Assembly: GCF_016616095.2 (NCBI RefSeq)
Contig: NZ_CP067089.2
Span: 3,410,001-3,474,000 of the forward strand
Length of the DNA: 64,000 nt
Direction: 5' to 3'
Origin: Breznakiella homolactica
GTDB taxonomy: Bacteria > Spirochaetota > Spirochaetia > Treponematales > Breznakiellaceae
Below the pieces are notes generated by a model. That model was not told the DNA's origin, did not search any database, and worked only from the letters and a program-made list of their open reading frames with translations. The translations under genes and the position numbers were made by a program. The first letter of the stretch is position 1. Every line of letters starts with the position of its first letter. This document shows positions 33,163 through 40,984 of the stretch, piece by piece.

Positions 33163-33843
33163 ATGAAAAAATACTGTGCGGAATTTATCGGTACCATGAT
33201 TCTGGTTCTGTTCGGCTGCGGATCCGCCGCGGTCGCGGGAAGTACCCTGGGGACTTTGGGAATCGCCTTTGCCTTCGGGCTTTCCATTGTGGCGACGGCT
33301 TATGTTATCGGCGGGATTTCCGGCTGCCATATTAATCCCGCGGTGTCCCTGGGGATGCTGCTGTGCAAACGGATGACGGTTAAGGATTTTATCGGGTACT
33401 GCATCGCCCAGTTCCTGGGCGGTATTGCGGGGATCGCGGTTCTGTATTTTCTTATCCGCCAAACCGGACTCGGCCAGATCGTTGTGACGGGACTGGGGCA
33501 GAACGGATTCGGCCGTGCCTCGGCGGTGCGTCTTTCCATGGGCGGCGCCATAGTCACCGAGATTATCCTGACTTTCGTCTTTGTTTTCACCGTTCTCGGT
33601 GTGACCGCCGGGGAATCATTCAGCAAAATCGCCGGGATCGTCATAGGGCTCTGCCTGACCTTTGTGCATATTATGGGCATTCCCCTGACCGGAACTTCGG
33701 TCAATCCCGCCCGGAGCCTTGCCCCGGCGCTGTTTATGGGCGGAACCGCCCTTTCCCAGGTCTGGGTTTTTATTCTCGCGCCTTTGGCCGGGGCCGCGGT
33801 CGCCGCGGTGGTGTGGATGTGTCTCAATAAGAAAACTGCCTGA
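33163..33843 (+). CDS. aqpZ: Aquaporin Z-type water channel (MIP family)
   Basis: The 226-residue protein has six membrane helices and both half-helix NPA motifs: HINPAVSLG and TSVNPARSLAPAL. The opening AEFIGTMILVLFGCGSAAV is classic for AqpZ. The residue before the second NPA arginine context is TSVNPAR, as in water-selective channels rather than glycerol facilitators, which would carry NPARD. It should let water cross the inner membrane during osmotic change. It stands alone, divergent from an acetyltransferase gene. Confidence 0.93.
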   Translation: MKKYCAEFIGTMILVLFGCGSAAVAGSTLGTLGIAFAFGLSIVATAYVIGGISGCHINPAVSLGMLLCKRMTVKDFIGYCIAQFLGGIAGIAVLYFLIRQTGLGQIVVTGLGQNGFGRASAVRLSMGGAIVTEIILTFVFVFTVLGVTAGESFSKIAGIVIGLCLTFVHIMGIPLTGTSVNPARSLAPALFMGGTALSQVWVFILAPLAGAAVAAVVWMCLNKKTA

Positions 33844-34071
33844 CATAAAAACGCTCCTTCCGGGCCGCCTTTCCGCCTGCCCGGAAGTAGTTCCGTTAAT
33901 CCCGGTGATTTTCTATCAGAAATTACCGGCTGCCCTTTCCGAATATTTCCGTAAATGAATAGAATCCCGGTCTGTTTTTTAGTTGCAAATAAAGTTTTTT
34001 CCGTATCGGCGGACTTCAGCCCGCCATGCGGCCTGTGTCCGGCTGAGTCAGCCCGGCGCTGCCGCCGTTAA
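33844..34071. other. Convergent intergenic gap with hairpins
   Basis: No gene is seen. CTTCCGGGC (33857-33865) and GCCCGGAAG (33879-33887) make a perfect 9-bp stem 14 bp after the aquaporin stop, without a clear U-run. A GC-rich palindromic stretch (34008-34065) lies just before the end of the leftward unknown gene and may end that transcript. Confidence 0.45.
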
Positions 34072-34878
34072 TCAGCGGGTTTTCTCATAGGCCTTATCGG
34101 CCTGGCCGGTGAACCAGGTCAGCACCGCGTCCGCCCGGGTGGAAAAGGATTTGCCCACCCGCTGGCCGATGCCCGGGATCGACGGCGCCTTGGCCATGGA
34201 CGAGATATACACCGCGAGGTACGGCCCCGCGTCGAGAACCGCTACCACGGTGCGGAGCTTGTTTTTGCCGACCATGGGAATCGGTCCGCTGTTCATGGTG
34301 GTGAGGTTTTCCTGTATGAATATCAGGGCATCTTCCCTGAAGAAATAATCGTACTTGTAAACATTATCCCCGAAAGTCAGATCCTTCTGCCGGGCATAGA
34401 CGGTCAGTTTTTCCGGCGGGATGCTGTACACAGGATCCGACCGGGGATTTTTTGAATCCGGATTGTCAATGATTGAGGATGTTTCGTAGAAAACCCGCAT
34501 GGCGCTCCGGGTGGTGGAAAAATATTCGATTCCCGCCAGGGTACTCAAAGCCAGGGTTTCGTTGTACAGAGCGGTACGTTCCTGCTCTGTCCAGGAATCG
34601 CGGTTCGCCGTATCGGGTTTTTTATACAAATACAGGCTTTCCGCCATGAGGCTGGGCTCAACGGCTTTTTTATTTTCTTCCAGAAGCTGCCGGATAAAAG
34701 CGCTGTCCGGGGCCATCAGGGGCTCCGGATTCTTGTGCTGGGTTTCGGTTATCTGCCCGTCCCTGATAAGCTGCTCCGCCCGTCCCGGGCCGACCAGCTC
34801 TTCCAGTGACACGGAATATACCGGCAGCGCCGCCGCAATTCCCGCCAGACAGAGGATCAGTTTTTTATTTAAAGCCAT
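34072..34878 (-). CDS. Exported protein of unknown function
   Basis: The product has 268 residues and an N-terminal signal peptide (KKLILCLAGIAAALPVYSVS) with a likely signal peptidase I site after VYS. The mature part shows AEQLIRDGQI, a helix-rich middle and YKYDYFFREDALIFIQENLTTM. I cannot assign a function with confidence. It is transcribed alone, with a terminator of the ribosomal operon 94 bp upstream. It is probably periplasmic. Confidence 0.7.
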   Translation of the reverse strand: MALNKKLILCLAGIAAALPVYSVSLEELVGPGRAEQLIRDGQITETQHKNPEPLMAPDSAFIRQLLEENKKAVEPSLMAESLYLYKKPDTANRDSWTEQERTALYNETLALSTLAGIEYFSTTRSAMRVFYETSSIIDNPDSKNPRSDPVYSIPPEKLTVYARQKDLTFGDNVYKYDYFFREDALIFIQENLTTMNSGPIPMVGKNKLRTVVAVLDAGPYLAVYISSMAKAPSIPGIGQRVGKSFSTRADAVLTWFTGQADKAYEKTR

Positions 34879-34971
34879 AATTGTTCCCTTTTCCTGATGC
34901 TATATTACAAACAATTCTATTAATCAAAGATAACAAAAAAGCGATTCCGAAACTACAGGCAGCCGGGGAAT

Positions 34972-35017
34972 AAAAAAGGCAGTTCCGGAATCCCTCAGGA
35001 TACCCGGATCTGCCTTT
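34972..35017 (-). terminator. Terminator of rpmH-rnpA-yidD-yidC-jag operon
   Basis: Read leftward, AAAGGCAG and CTGCCTTT close a long stem with an inner TCCGG and CCGGA pair, followed by TTTTTTATT. It lies 24 bp after the jag stop codon and matches the end of the operon. Confidence 0.8.
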
Positions 35018-35041
35018 CCTAATAGCGGCCGCTGCGGCGGT

Positions 35042-35770
35042 TTACCGCATGCTGCCGCGGTAGAATACCCGCACCTGCTTGTACAGGCCTTCGCCTTCGC
35101 TTTTCGTTTCCACATCGGAAATATCGTTCAGGGTGGTGTGGATGAGCCGGCGGTCAAAGGGGTTCATGGGTTCCAGAAGAATGGAACCGCGGTTTTCCCG
35201 GACCCTGTCCGCCACGGTGTAGGCAAGCCGGACCAGGGATTCCTCCCGCCGGATTCGGTAATTTTCGCTGTCCAGGATAACCCGCATGTCTTCCCGTCCG
35301 ATCTTGCTGGCGTAGATGTTGGCAAGCAGCTGGAGGGCATCCAGGTTTTTGCCTTTTTTGCCGATCAGAATAGATGAATACTCGGAATCGATTTTGAGCC
35401 CGATTTTGTGTTCCTCCCGGAACTGGATTGAAACCGAACCGGGATAGCCCATGTGCTCAATCAGCCCTGTGGCAAAATCAATCATCTGCTGTTCAAAATC
35501 GTTTTTTGGTTCCGGGTCGCCGAATACCGCCTGGCGGGAAGGTCTGTCCTGGGAATCAGTATCTCCGGAATTCCCATCCATCTGCGGTCTGGGCGGAGGG
35601 GATACGGGTTTATCCGTATGTACCTGGATTTTTACGAATCCTTTTTTAAATAAACCCGATTTTTGGGTCTCAAGAATTTCAACATCAAAGCCGTCCTTCT
35701 CAAGGCCCAGTTCTTCCGCCGCACGGTCGATGGCTTCCTTTTCCGTACGGCCTTCAAATTCATATATCAT
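35042..35770 (-). CDS. jag: Jag/KhpB RNA-binding protein
   Basis: The 242-residue protein has the three-part Jag architecture. The Jag_N domain is at 1-50 (YEFEGRTEKEAIDRAAEELG). After a Pro-rich linker comes a KH domain with IGKKGKNLDALQLLANI (GxxG loop). A C-terminal R3H domain ends with PFDRRLIHTTL (R-x-x-x-H). In other bacteria KhpB binds RNA and is tied to cell elongation and division. Its place directly after yidC is the conserved order. It is the last gene of the operon, with a terminator right behind it. Confidence 0.95.
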   Translation of the reverse strand: MIYEFEGRTEKEAIDRAAEELGLEKDGFDVEILETQKSGLFKKGFVKIQVHTDKPVSPPPRPQMDGNSGDTDSQDRPSRQAVFGDPEPKNDFEQQMIDFATGLIEHMGYPGSVSIQFREEHKIGLKIDSEYSSILIGKKGKNLDALQLLANIYASKIGREDMRVILDSENYRIRREESLVRLAYTVADRVRENRGSILLEPMNPFDRRLIHTTLNDISDVETKSEGEGLYKQVRVFYRGSMR

Positions 35771-35830
35771 ATAGCGCTCCTCGCGATAGAAATTGCGAAG
35801 TTATGGTTCCGTTCATAGAGGAAATGAGCG

Positions 35831-37624
35831 TTACCGTTTCTTTTTTTTCTTCGGTACAATTACCTGCTGCGGGGCCTGTTCGGCAGCTATCTGGGCTTTC
35901 CGCTTGGCAAGATATTTGTTGATCGTCAGCTGCTGTACCAGGGTCAGCAGGTTGGACAGAATCCAGTAGAGCAGAAGCCCCGACGGTACATCGTACAGGA
36001 TGAAGAAGAATACGATGGGCATCACGTACAGCATGAGCTTCATCTGGGTATTCGCCTTCTGGTCCAGAGTCTGGGTGACCTTTCCGTACAGAAGCTGGGA
36101 TGCCAGGTAGATAAACGGCAGAAGCCGTATCTCGCTCCACCCGAGGATCGGCAGCCTGAAGGGTGCGAAACTGTACACAAATTCAGGCCGGGAAAGGTCG
36201 GGGATCCAGCCGGGAATAAACATGGCGCCCCGGAGATCAAAATGGGTGTTGAACAGGTTGTACATGGCAAAGATGATGGGGAACTGGATCAGCATGGGGA
36301 GGCAGCCCGACATGGGGTTGTAGCCTTCCTTTTTGTAGAGTTCCGCCATCTCGGCGTTCATCTTGTTGGGGTTGTCCTTATATTTAGTCTGAATTTCCTG
36401 GATCTTCGGCGAAAGTGTCTGCATCCGCAGGGTTGATTCCGAGCCCTTTTTGGTCAGAGGGAAGAGGAGAATCTTTACCAGCAGGGTAAGCAGGATAATG
36501 GCCACCCCGTAATTCGGGATAATCCGGTAGAAAAGCTGGAGCAGCCATTTCAGCACGAACTCCAGGGGAGCGAGAAAACCGCTGGTGCTTGCGATATCGG
36601 AAAGCTGCAGGTCCCGCAGTTTGTACGCGTTGTTGGCATTGTCGTAGATGGCCAGGTCATTCTGGCTTTTGGGGCCCAGGTAAAACCGGTAGGTATCCGT
36701 GGTTCTGGAACTGTTAAGGGGCGGCCGGACCATGAAGAAGCGGGACGCGTCGGAGAGCCCCGCTTCCGGGGCGGTGGAGAAGGCCATTTCATACTGGGCC
36801 GATTCGGGAATGGCGATAAAGGTAAAGTATTTCCCCGCGATAGCGGCCCAGGTCGCGCGGGAATTGATCACCGTGGGACCGTTGCTGTTGACTTTTTCCT
36901 GGCGTTTTTTGCCGTTGGTCAGGGTCAGGTACTGGCGGTATTCGTAACGCTGGTCCAGTTTTTCAAAACTGGGACCGATCTGGGGGCCGAACGCCAGGGT
37001 GTAGGCTGCCCCGGAAAAGTTTATCGAAGGTACGGAATTCCCGCCGTCAACGGTAACGGTCAGTTCAAACATGTACTCATCGGGAATAAAATCGTAGCGT
37101 TTGGTCAGCCGGAACTGCCCGGCTTCTCCGCCGTTGGCGCCGACCGCAAAATCCCGGTAAAACTCTACCGACGTCGATGACAGGCGGTTCACGTGGAACA
37201 GACTCTGCACCGGTTCAGCCTTCATGTCGCCAAAGGCGATGGTAAAAGCGTGGGGTTCCCGGTCTCCGGGAAGGATCATTTCCACCGGTTCACTGCCGTC
37301 CTGGTGGTTTTTCAGTTTGTAGGAAATCATATCCCCGCCGGTATTGGAAAGGATAATTTCCGCCAGTTCGGTGTTGATGGTTACCCATTGTTCCTCAATG
37401 GGAGCCGCTTCCGCAGTATCTCCGGGTTCGGCAGGTTCCTGGGTTGTATCAACCGTAAGCGCCGGAGGCGGCGAGCCGGTGGTTTCGGAAATAAGGGGCT
37501 GTTCTACAGGCGCCGGTTCCTGCCCCGCGGGTTCCTGGGGCATAAAGAATAACGCCTGAACTGTATAAAACACCGATATGACAACGACCGAAAGTACAAC
37601 GGCCAGCAGGGTTCGCTTTTCCAT
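35831..37624 (-). CDS. yidC: Membrane protein insertase YidC
   Basis: This is the Gram-negative-type, 597-residue form. An N-terminal membrane anchor (LLAVVLSVVVISVFYTVQAL) is followed by a large periplasmic beta-supersandwich domain (to about residue 350) and the conserved five-helix insertase core (FYRIIPNYGVAIILLTLLVKILLFPLTKK, KDNPNKMNAEMAELYKKEG, PMLIQFPIIFAMYNL). The tail is very basic (PKKKKKR), as in YidC proteins that contact ribosomes. It inserts proteins into the inner membrane with or without SecYEG. It lies 18 bp after yidD. Confidence 0.98.
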   Translation of the reverse strand: MEKRTLLAVVLSVVVISVFYTVQALFFMPQEPAGQEPAPVEQPLISETTGSPPPALTVDTTQEPAEPGDTAEAAPIEEQWVTINTELAEIILSNTGGDMISYKLKNHQDGSEPVEMILPGDREPHAFTIAFGDMKAEPVQSLFHVNRLSSTSVEFYRDFAVGANGGEAGQFRLTKRYDFIPDEYMFELTVTVDGGNSVPSINFSGAAYTLAFGPQIGPSFEKLDQRYEYRQYLTLTNGKKRQEKVNSNGPTVINSRATWAAIAGKYFTFIAIPESAQYEMAFSTAPEAGLSDASRFFMVRPPLNSSRTTDTYRFYLGPKSQNDLAIYDNANNAYKLRDLQLSDIASTSGFLAPLEFVLKWLLQLFYRIIPNYGVAIILLTLLVKILLFPLTKKGSESTLRMQTLSPKIQEIQTKYKDNPNKMNAEMAELYKKEGYNPMSGCLPMLIQFPIIFAMYNLFNTHFDLRGAMFIPGWIPDLSRPEFVYSFAPFRLPILGWSEIRLLPFIYLASQLLYGKVTQTLDQKANTQMKLMLYVMPIVFFFILYDVPSGLLLYWILSNLLTLVQQLTINKYLAKRKAQIAAEQAPQQVIVPKKKKKR

Positions 37625-37642
37625 GGATCTCCTCAGTAAAAA

Positions 37643-37864
37643 TCAAGGTACCGGATCGTAACCGCCCGGATGGAACGGATGGCACCGCAGAACGCGCTTT
37701 ATTGCCAGAAATAGCCCCCGGAAGGGTCCGTAACGCCGGACCGCTTCATAGGCATAGGCTGAACATGTGGGTACATATCTGCAGCTTGGGGGAAAATGAG
37801 GCGAAACAGCGTTCTGGTAGAACCGGATCAATAACAGGACCAGGCTCTGTAAAGGTCTTGCCAC
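37643..37864 (-). CDS. yidD: Membrane protein insertion factor YidD
   Basis: A 73-residue protein with the full family signature: [24 protein letters not shown], then [10 protein letters not shown] and [18 protein letters not shown]. It aids YidC-dependent insertion by an unknown mechanism. The start is a GTG whose first base is the last base of the rnpA stop codon, so the two are translationally coupled. Confidence 0.96.
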   Translation of the reverse strand: MARPLQSLVLLLIRFYQNAVSPHFPPSCRYVPTCSAYAYEAVRRYGPFRGLFLAIKRVLRCHPFHPGGYDPVP

Positions 37865-38211
37865 TACGTTTCCAAAAATAAACCGGCCCTGGAAAACAGC
37901 GTGCTAAGCTGCTCCTGCCGGGCTTCAAACGAGTCCTTTCCGGGATAAACCAGCAGAACGAAATCATAACCGGATCGCAGCTGCTCTTTTATAAGCCGGT
38001 ACACCTCACGGCTCAGACGCCGTGAACGGTTCCGCTGTACCGCGTTGCCGTATTTGCGGGCAAAGGTAAATACGATACGGTTTACCGGCAAATCATTTTT
38101 CAGGATAAACAGTTTCGCCCCGGAACAGGAAACACTCCGTCCGCGGCTAAAAACCTGCCCGATCTGATCCCTTCCCTTTAAGCGTTCTGCCCGCCGAAAC
38201 CGGAAAGACAG
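37864..38211 (-). CDS. rnpA: Ribonuclease P protein component, apparent CTG start
   Basis: The conserved RnpA frame begins before any ATG, GTG or TTG. It reads [16 protein letters not shown], then [42 protein letters not shown] (the RNP RNA-binding motif). An in-frame TAA lies two codons before a CTG at 38211, which has AGAGGT five bases upstream. Starting there gives 115 residues, the normal length. The first conventional start (TTG at 38091) would lose 40 conserved residues. RnpA binds the M1 RNA and helps mature tRNA 5' ends. The gene starts 15 bp after rpmH. Confidence 0.93.
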   Translation of the reverse strand: MSFRFRRAERLKGRDQIGQVFSRGRSVSCSGAKLFILKNDLPVNRIVFTFARKYGNAVQRNRSRRLSREVYRLIKEQLRSGYDFVLLVYPGKDSFEARQEQLSTLFSRAGLFLET

Positions 38212-38226
38212 TTTTTACCTCTTGAT

Positions 38227-38382
38227 TTAATAAGGTTTCTTTTCGTCAGAAACACTCAGTTTTGTCCGGCCTTTGGCCCGGCGCCGCTTCAGAATCAAAC
38301 GGCCGCCCCGGGTTTTCATACGGGCGCGGAATCCGAATTTACGGTTGCGTTTGACTTTACTAGGTTGATAAGTCCGTTTCAT
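38227..38382 (-). CDS. rpmH: 50S ribosomal protein L34
   Basis: A 51-residue basic protein, [18 protein letters not shown] to [19 protein letters not shown], diagnostic of L34. The ATG has AAGGAGA just upstream. A slightly extended tail ([12 protein letters not shown]) follows the conserved part. It is the first gene of the rpmH-rnpA-yidD-yidC-jag operon, which often lies next to dnaA; no dnaA or DnaA-box cluster is seen here. Confidence 0.97.
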   Translation of the reverse strand: MKRTYQPSKVKRNRKFGFRARMKTRGGRLILKRRRAKGRTKLSVSDEKKPY

Positions 38383-38440
38383 GGGAGAATCTCCTTGCAT
38401 CTATATAAAGGTACTTGTTTTCCATACAGATAGAGGAGAC

Positions 38441-38469
38441 AGTATAGAAAATTTGGAGCCCTTGGTCAA
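38441..38469 (-). promoter_or_regulatory. Sigma-70 promoter of rpmH operon
   Basis: On the minus strand TTGACC (38464-38469) and TATACT (38441-38446) are separated by exactly 17 bp. Both are five of six matches to consensus. The predicted leader is about 50 nt and contains the rpmH ribosome binding site. Confidence 0.85.
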
Positions 38470-38497
38470 GGATGAGGGGGAGCACTGAGCTGTATAT

Positions 38498-38642
38498 GCA
38501 CCAAGCACCCATGTTAACTGGATCTGCGGGTCCTGTCATATATAAAGGAGAATGGCTCCTCAGCGGCCTGTGGCCTCGAAAGTCGCTCATTCCCCTTTAT
38601 GTATGACACCCGACGTAACCAATATGTACGGGTGTTTGGTGC
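38498..38642. repeat. Structured dispersed element, copy B (nested palindrome)
   Basis: The outer arms GCACCAAGCACCC (38498-38510) and GGGTGTTTGGTGC (38630-38642) pair at 12 of 13 positions. An inner pair of 21-bp arms (38534-38554 and 38588-38608) matches at 19 of 21. Read on the minus strand, the loop holds GCGACTTTCGAGGCC, ACAGGCCG and GGAGCCATTCT, nearly the same as copy A at 8.4 kb, and the AGG bulge before ACCC is also kept. It lies upstream of the rpmH promoter and belongs to no gene. Confidence 0.72.
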
Positions 38643-38931
38643 TTTTACCTGCTGGGGGTAACCGTATCCGGCAGGCGGCTCCCCCTGGCTCCAGCCTTGC
38701 CGGACCATCCATGGAGTTTTGCTCTGCAAAACTCCTGAAAGACTGAACGCCGCAGGCGGCAAGTCTTACGCCACCCCCACTCCTGGTTCTCAGGAAAAGA
38801 GCCTCTCCCAAAGAACCGGCAGGGAAGCATGGTACCGTACCGGCAGGACCCCCGGACCGGGTCCCCGCCATGCTTCCCTGCCGGGTTTGATATATTTGAC
38901 TTTTCTGGACTTTGGACTGATGATATGGTTT
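38643..38931. other. Hairpin-dense intergenic region
   Basis: No gene is supported, although open frames cross it. It holds GGAGTTTTGC and GCAAAACTCC (38713-38735, perfect 10-bp stem, 3-nt loop), then CCGGCAGGGAAGCATGG (38816-38832) with its perfect 17-bp complement at 38868-38884. TGATATATT at 38888-38896 is a likely extended -10 for the M42 peptidase gene. With the element on its left, the gap from 38470 to 38890 is almost wholly palindromic. Confidence 0.6.
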
Positions 38932-40026
38932 ATGGACTATATTAACAGGCTGAAAGATCATCTCCGGGTTATGGCGGATCTCATTTCGGTTTCCGGTATG
39001 GAACAGGAAATGGTACGGTATATTGCCGGGACCGCAAAATCCGCTGGCGCCTCGGTTACGGTGAACACAATCGGCAACGTAACCGCCGCCCTGGAGGGTA
39101 ATTCTCCGGGACCCACCGTTTTTCTGGGAGCCCATACCGACGAAATCGGGCTTGTGGTGCGGGGAATCTCCGAAAACGGGTTCATCGGCTTTGAACGGTT
39201 AGGGGGTGTTGCCGACAGTCTGCTGCCTGCCCGGGATGTCCTTGTTTCATTAAAGCGGATTCCCGGGGTGATCGGTTATAAACCCGGCCATCTGCAGTCC
39301 CCGGAAGACGCACGCAAGGTGGCGCCGATCACCGATTTTTTCGTGGATGTGGGCGCTTCTAGCCGGGCCGAGGTCACGGCATTGGGTATCCGGATCGGGG
39401 ATCCCATTGTATTCAAAAGTAGTGTAACCGAATTCCCGCCGTCCTCCAGGGTCGCGATGCGGGGGCTCGATGATAAGCTGGGCTGCGCCGTTCTTCTGGT
39501 TCTGCTGGAAGAATTGAAGGACCGGGAATTTCCCGGAATCCTGCACTGCGTATTTACGGTGCAGGAAGAAGTTGGGATGAAGGGCGCCTCCGTCGCGATG
39601 CACGGCCTTGAACCCGATTACGCCATAGCCATTGATACAATCCCGGTTGCCGACACTCCGGGATCCGTGCCCAGTGAGATTCTGCCCCTGGTATTGGGAG
39701 CCGGTCCGGCGATCGTTACCCAGAACCGTGCCGGGGGCGACTATTTTTTCCAGACCCACCCAGCGGTGGAATCCCTGCTCTGCGGAACCGCGGAACGGAT
39801 TTCGGTGCCGCTGCAGCGCGCTTCCATGCTGGGGTTCCAGTATGCCACGGATGCCTCGGCGCTCGGTTATGCCAACGGCGGAATCGCCGCCGGAATCCTG
39901 GCTTTGCCCCGGCGGTATTCCCATTCCCCGGTGGAATTCGCCGACCTCGCCGACGCCGGCGGGGCCGTCAAAATACTGAAAACGGTAATCCGCGAAACCG
40001 GGACCTTCAATAAATCCTTTATCTGA
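38932..40026 (+). CDS. M42-family metallo-aminopeptidase (glutamyl aminopeptidase/cellulase-M type)
   Basis: A protein of 364 residues starting MDYINRLKDHL. Metal and catalytic motifs of family M42 are present: GAHTDEIG (His and Asp ligands), RGLDDKLG (bridging Asp), TVQEEVGMKG (catalytic Glu pair) and a late RRYSHSPVE histidine ligand. These enzymes form dodecameric tetrahedral particles that trim peptides from the N-terminus in the cytoplasm. The chosen ATG is the first that starts the family-like sequence; longer frames cross a strong hairpin. No Shine-Dalgarno is evident. Confidence 0.92.
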   Translation: MDYINRLKDHLRVMADLISVSGMEQEMVRYIAGTAKSAGASVTVNTIGNVTAALEGNSPGPTVFLGAHTDEIGLVVRGISENGFIGFERLGGVADSLLPARDVLVSLKRIPGVIGYKPGHLQSPEDARKVAPITDFFVDVGASSRAEVTALGIRIGDPIVFKSSVTEFPPSSRVAMRGLDDKLGCAVLLVLLEELKDREFPGILHCVFTVQEEVGMKGASVAMHGLEPDYAIAIDTIPVADTPGSVPSEILPLVLGAGPAIVTQNRAGGDYFFQTHPAVESLLCGTAERISVPLQRASMLGFQYATDASALGYANGGIAAGILALPRRYSHSPVEFADLADAGGAVKILKTVIRETGTFNKSFI

Positions 40027-40100
40027 TCCCCGCTCCCTGATGCAGAGGCTGGGGGATCGGCTGGTAATCGATATTGATGACCCGGAGCTTTTCATCCGGC

Positions 40101-40553
40101 TTAGCCAGTTTCGCTGCCGGATTCTTCCTTCCAGTTTTCCTCGGTGAATACCACGATCCGGTTCGCGGTGAGCAGTTCCGCGGTCACGCCTTTTCCCGTC
40201 CGGATGGTTCCGGAGAAACTCCCATCGTATATCCGGCCGCAGCCGCAGGACGGGCTCATTGATTTCAAAATGGCCGTGGTAATGCGGTACCGCCGGCAGA
40301 TCCGCAGGGTTTTTTCGGCTCCCAGGACAAAGGCCTGGGTATACTCATAGCCGTCTCTGCCGATGACCTTGGTTTGTCTGTTCTCAATCCGGATTTCACA
40401 GGGGGGTCTGGGGATGGGGAGCCCTCCCAGGACCTCGGGGCAGGCCGCAATGGCTTTGCCGGAATTTACCAGTTCCGAAAATTCCGGCTTGTGAACGCTG
40501 GTGCCGTTATACCTGCAGGGAATACCCGCAAGACAGGCGCTGATGAGATACAT
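40101..40553 (-). CDS. DUF523 family protein
   Basis: The 150-residue protein matches DUF523: YLISACLAGIPCRYNG at the start, AACPEVLGGLPIPRPPCEI, then LKSMSPSCGCGRIYDGSFSG, with several conserved cysteines that could bind a metal or cluster. The function of the family is unknown; related sequences occur as the N-terminal part of YbgA-type proteins. It is a single gene in the gap between the convergent peptidase gene and a divergent small gene. Confidence 0.88.
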   Translation of the reverse strand: MYLISACLAGIPCRYNGTSVHKPEFSELVNSGKAIAACPEVLGGLPIPRPPCEIRIENRQTKVIGRDGYEYTQAFVLGAEKTLRICRRYRITTAILKSMSPSCGCGRIYDGSFSGTIRTGKGVTAELLTANRIVVFTEENWKEESGSETG

Positions 40554-40688
40554 TCGGACTCCAATACTTCAATAGATCTTACTGTGCCGTTTTCACAGCA
40601 TATACCATCTCTATTTGCTTTGCCAGGTCAGGAATAGTATCTTTTATATAGAAAAGAAGTTTCCGTGATGAGACTTCGAGGAGGTATT

Positions 40689-40850
40689 ATGGCTGTGGAT
40701 CCTGTAGGCGATATAGTGGGTATAACCGTTCCGCCCCCGGAACCGGAAGAACCCCCCGTGGTTGTTGATAATACCGAATATACCGAACCGGTTCCCGAAG
40801 AAGCTCCTTTGCCTGATTACGAGGGAAATACGGTTGATGAATCGGTATAA
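40689..40850 (+). CDS. Tiny acidic Pro/Glu-rich protein
   Basis: A 53-residue open frame, MAVDPVGDIVGITVPPPEPE to DYEGNTVDESV, with a very strong GAGGAGG site four bases before its ATG and a TTTATA-type -10 about 40 bp upstream. It is highly acidic, has five or more prolines in one short block and no cysteine, signal or helix-forming stretch. The strong initiation signals make it likely to be real, but no function can be given. It stands alone before threonine synthase. Confidence 0.55.
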   Translation: MAVDPVGDIVGITVPPPEPEEPPVVVDNTEYTEPVPEEAPLPDYEGNTVDESV

Positions 40851-40984
40851 AATGGTATATTTCACTTAAGCGGCCTCAAAAACAGCGGAACATTCAGCCT
40901 ATGTATCCGGTTCTGAATTTCAGTAACCGCGGTATGCTTGCTGATTTCAGCTTCCGGGAGTACACTGGAACTAGAAGGATTACA

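Noticed and set aside
38383-38931. Possible replication origin beside rpmH
   Set aside because: rpmH and rnpA often lie near dnaA and oriC, but no dnaA gene and no cluster of TTATCCACA-type boxes is visible.
38587-39135. Leftward 182-codon frame across the hairpin region
   Set aside because: It reads through perfect palindromes and the start of the peptidase gene, with no ribosome site or motif.
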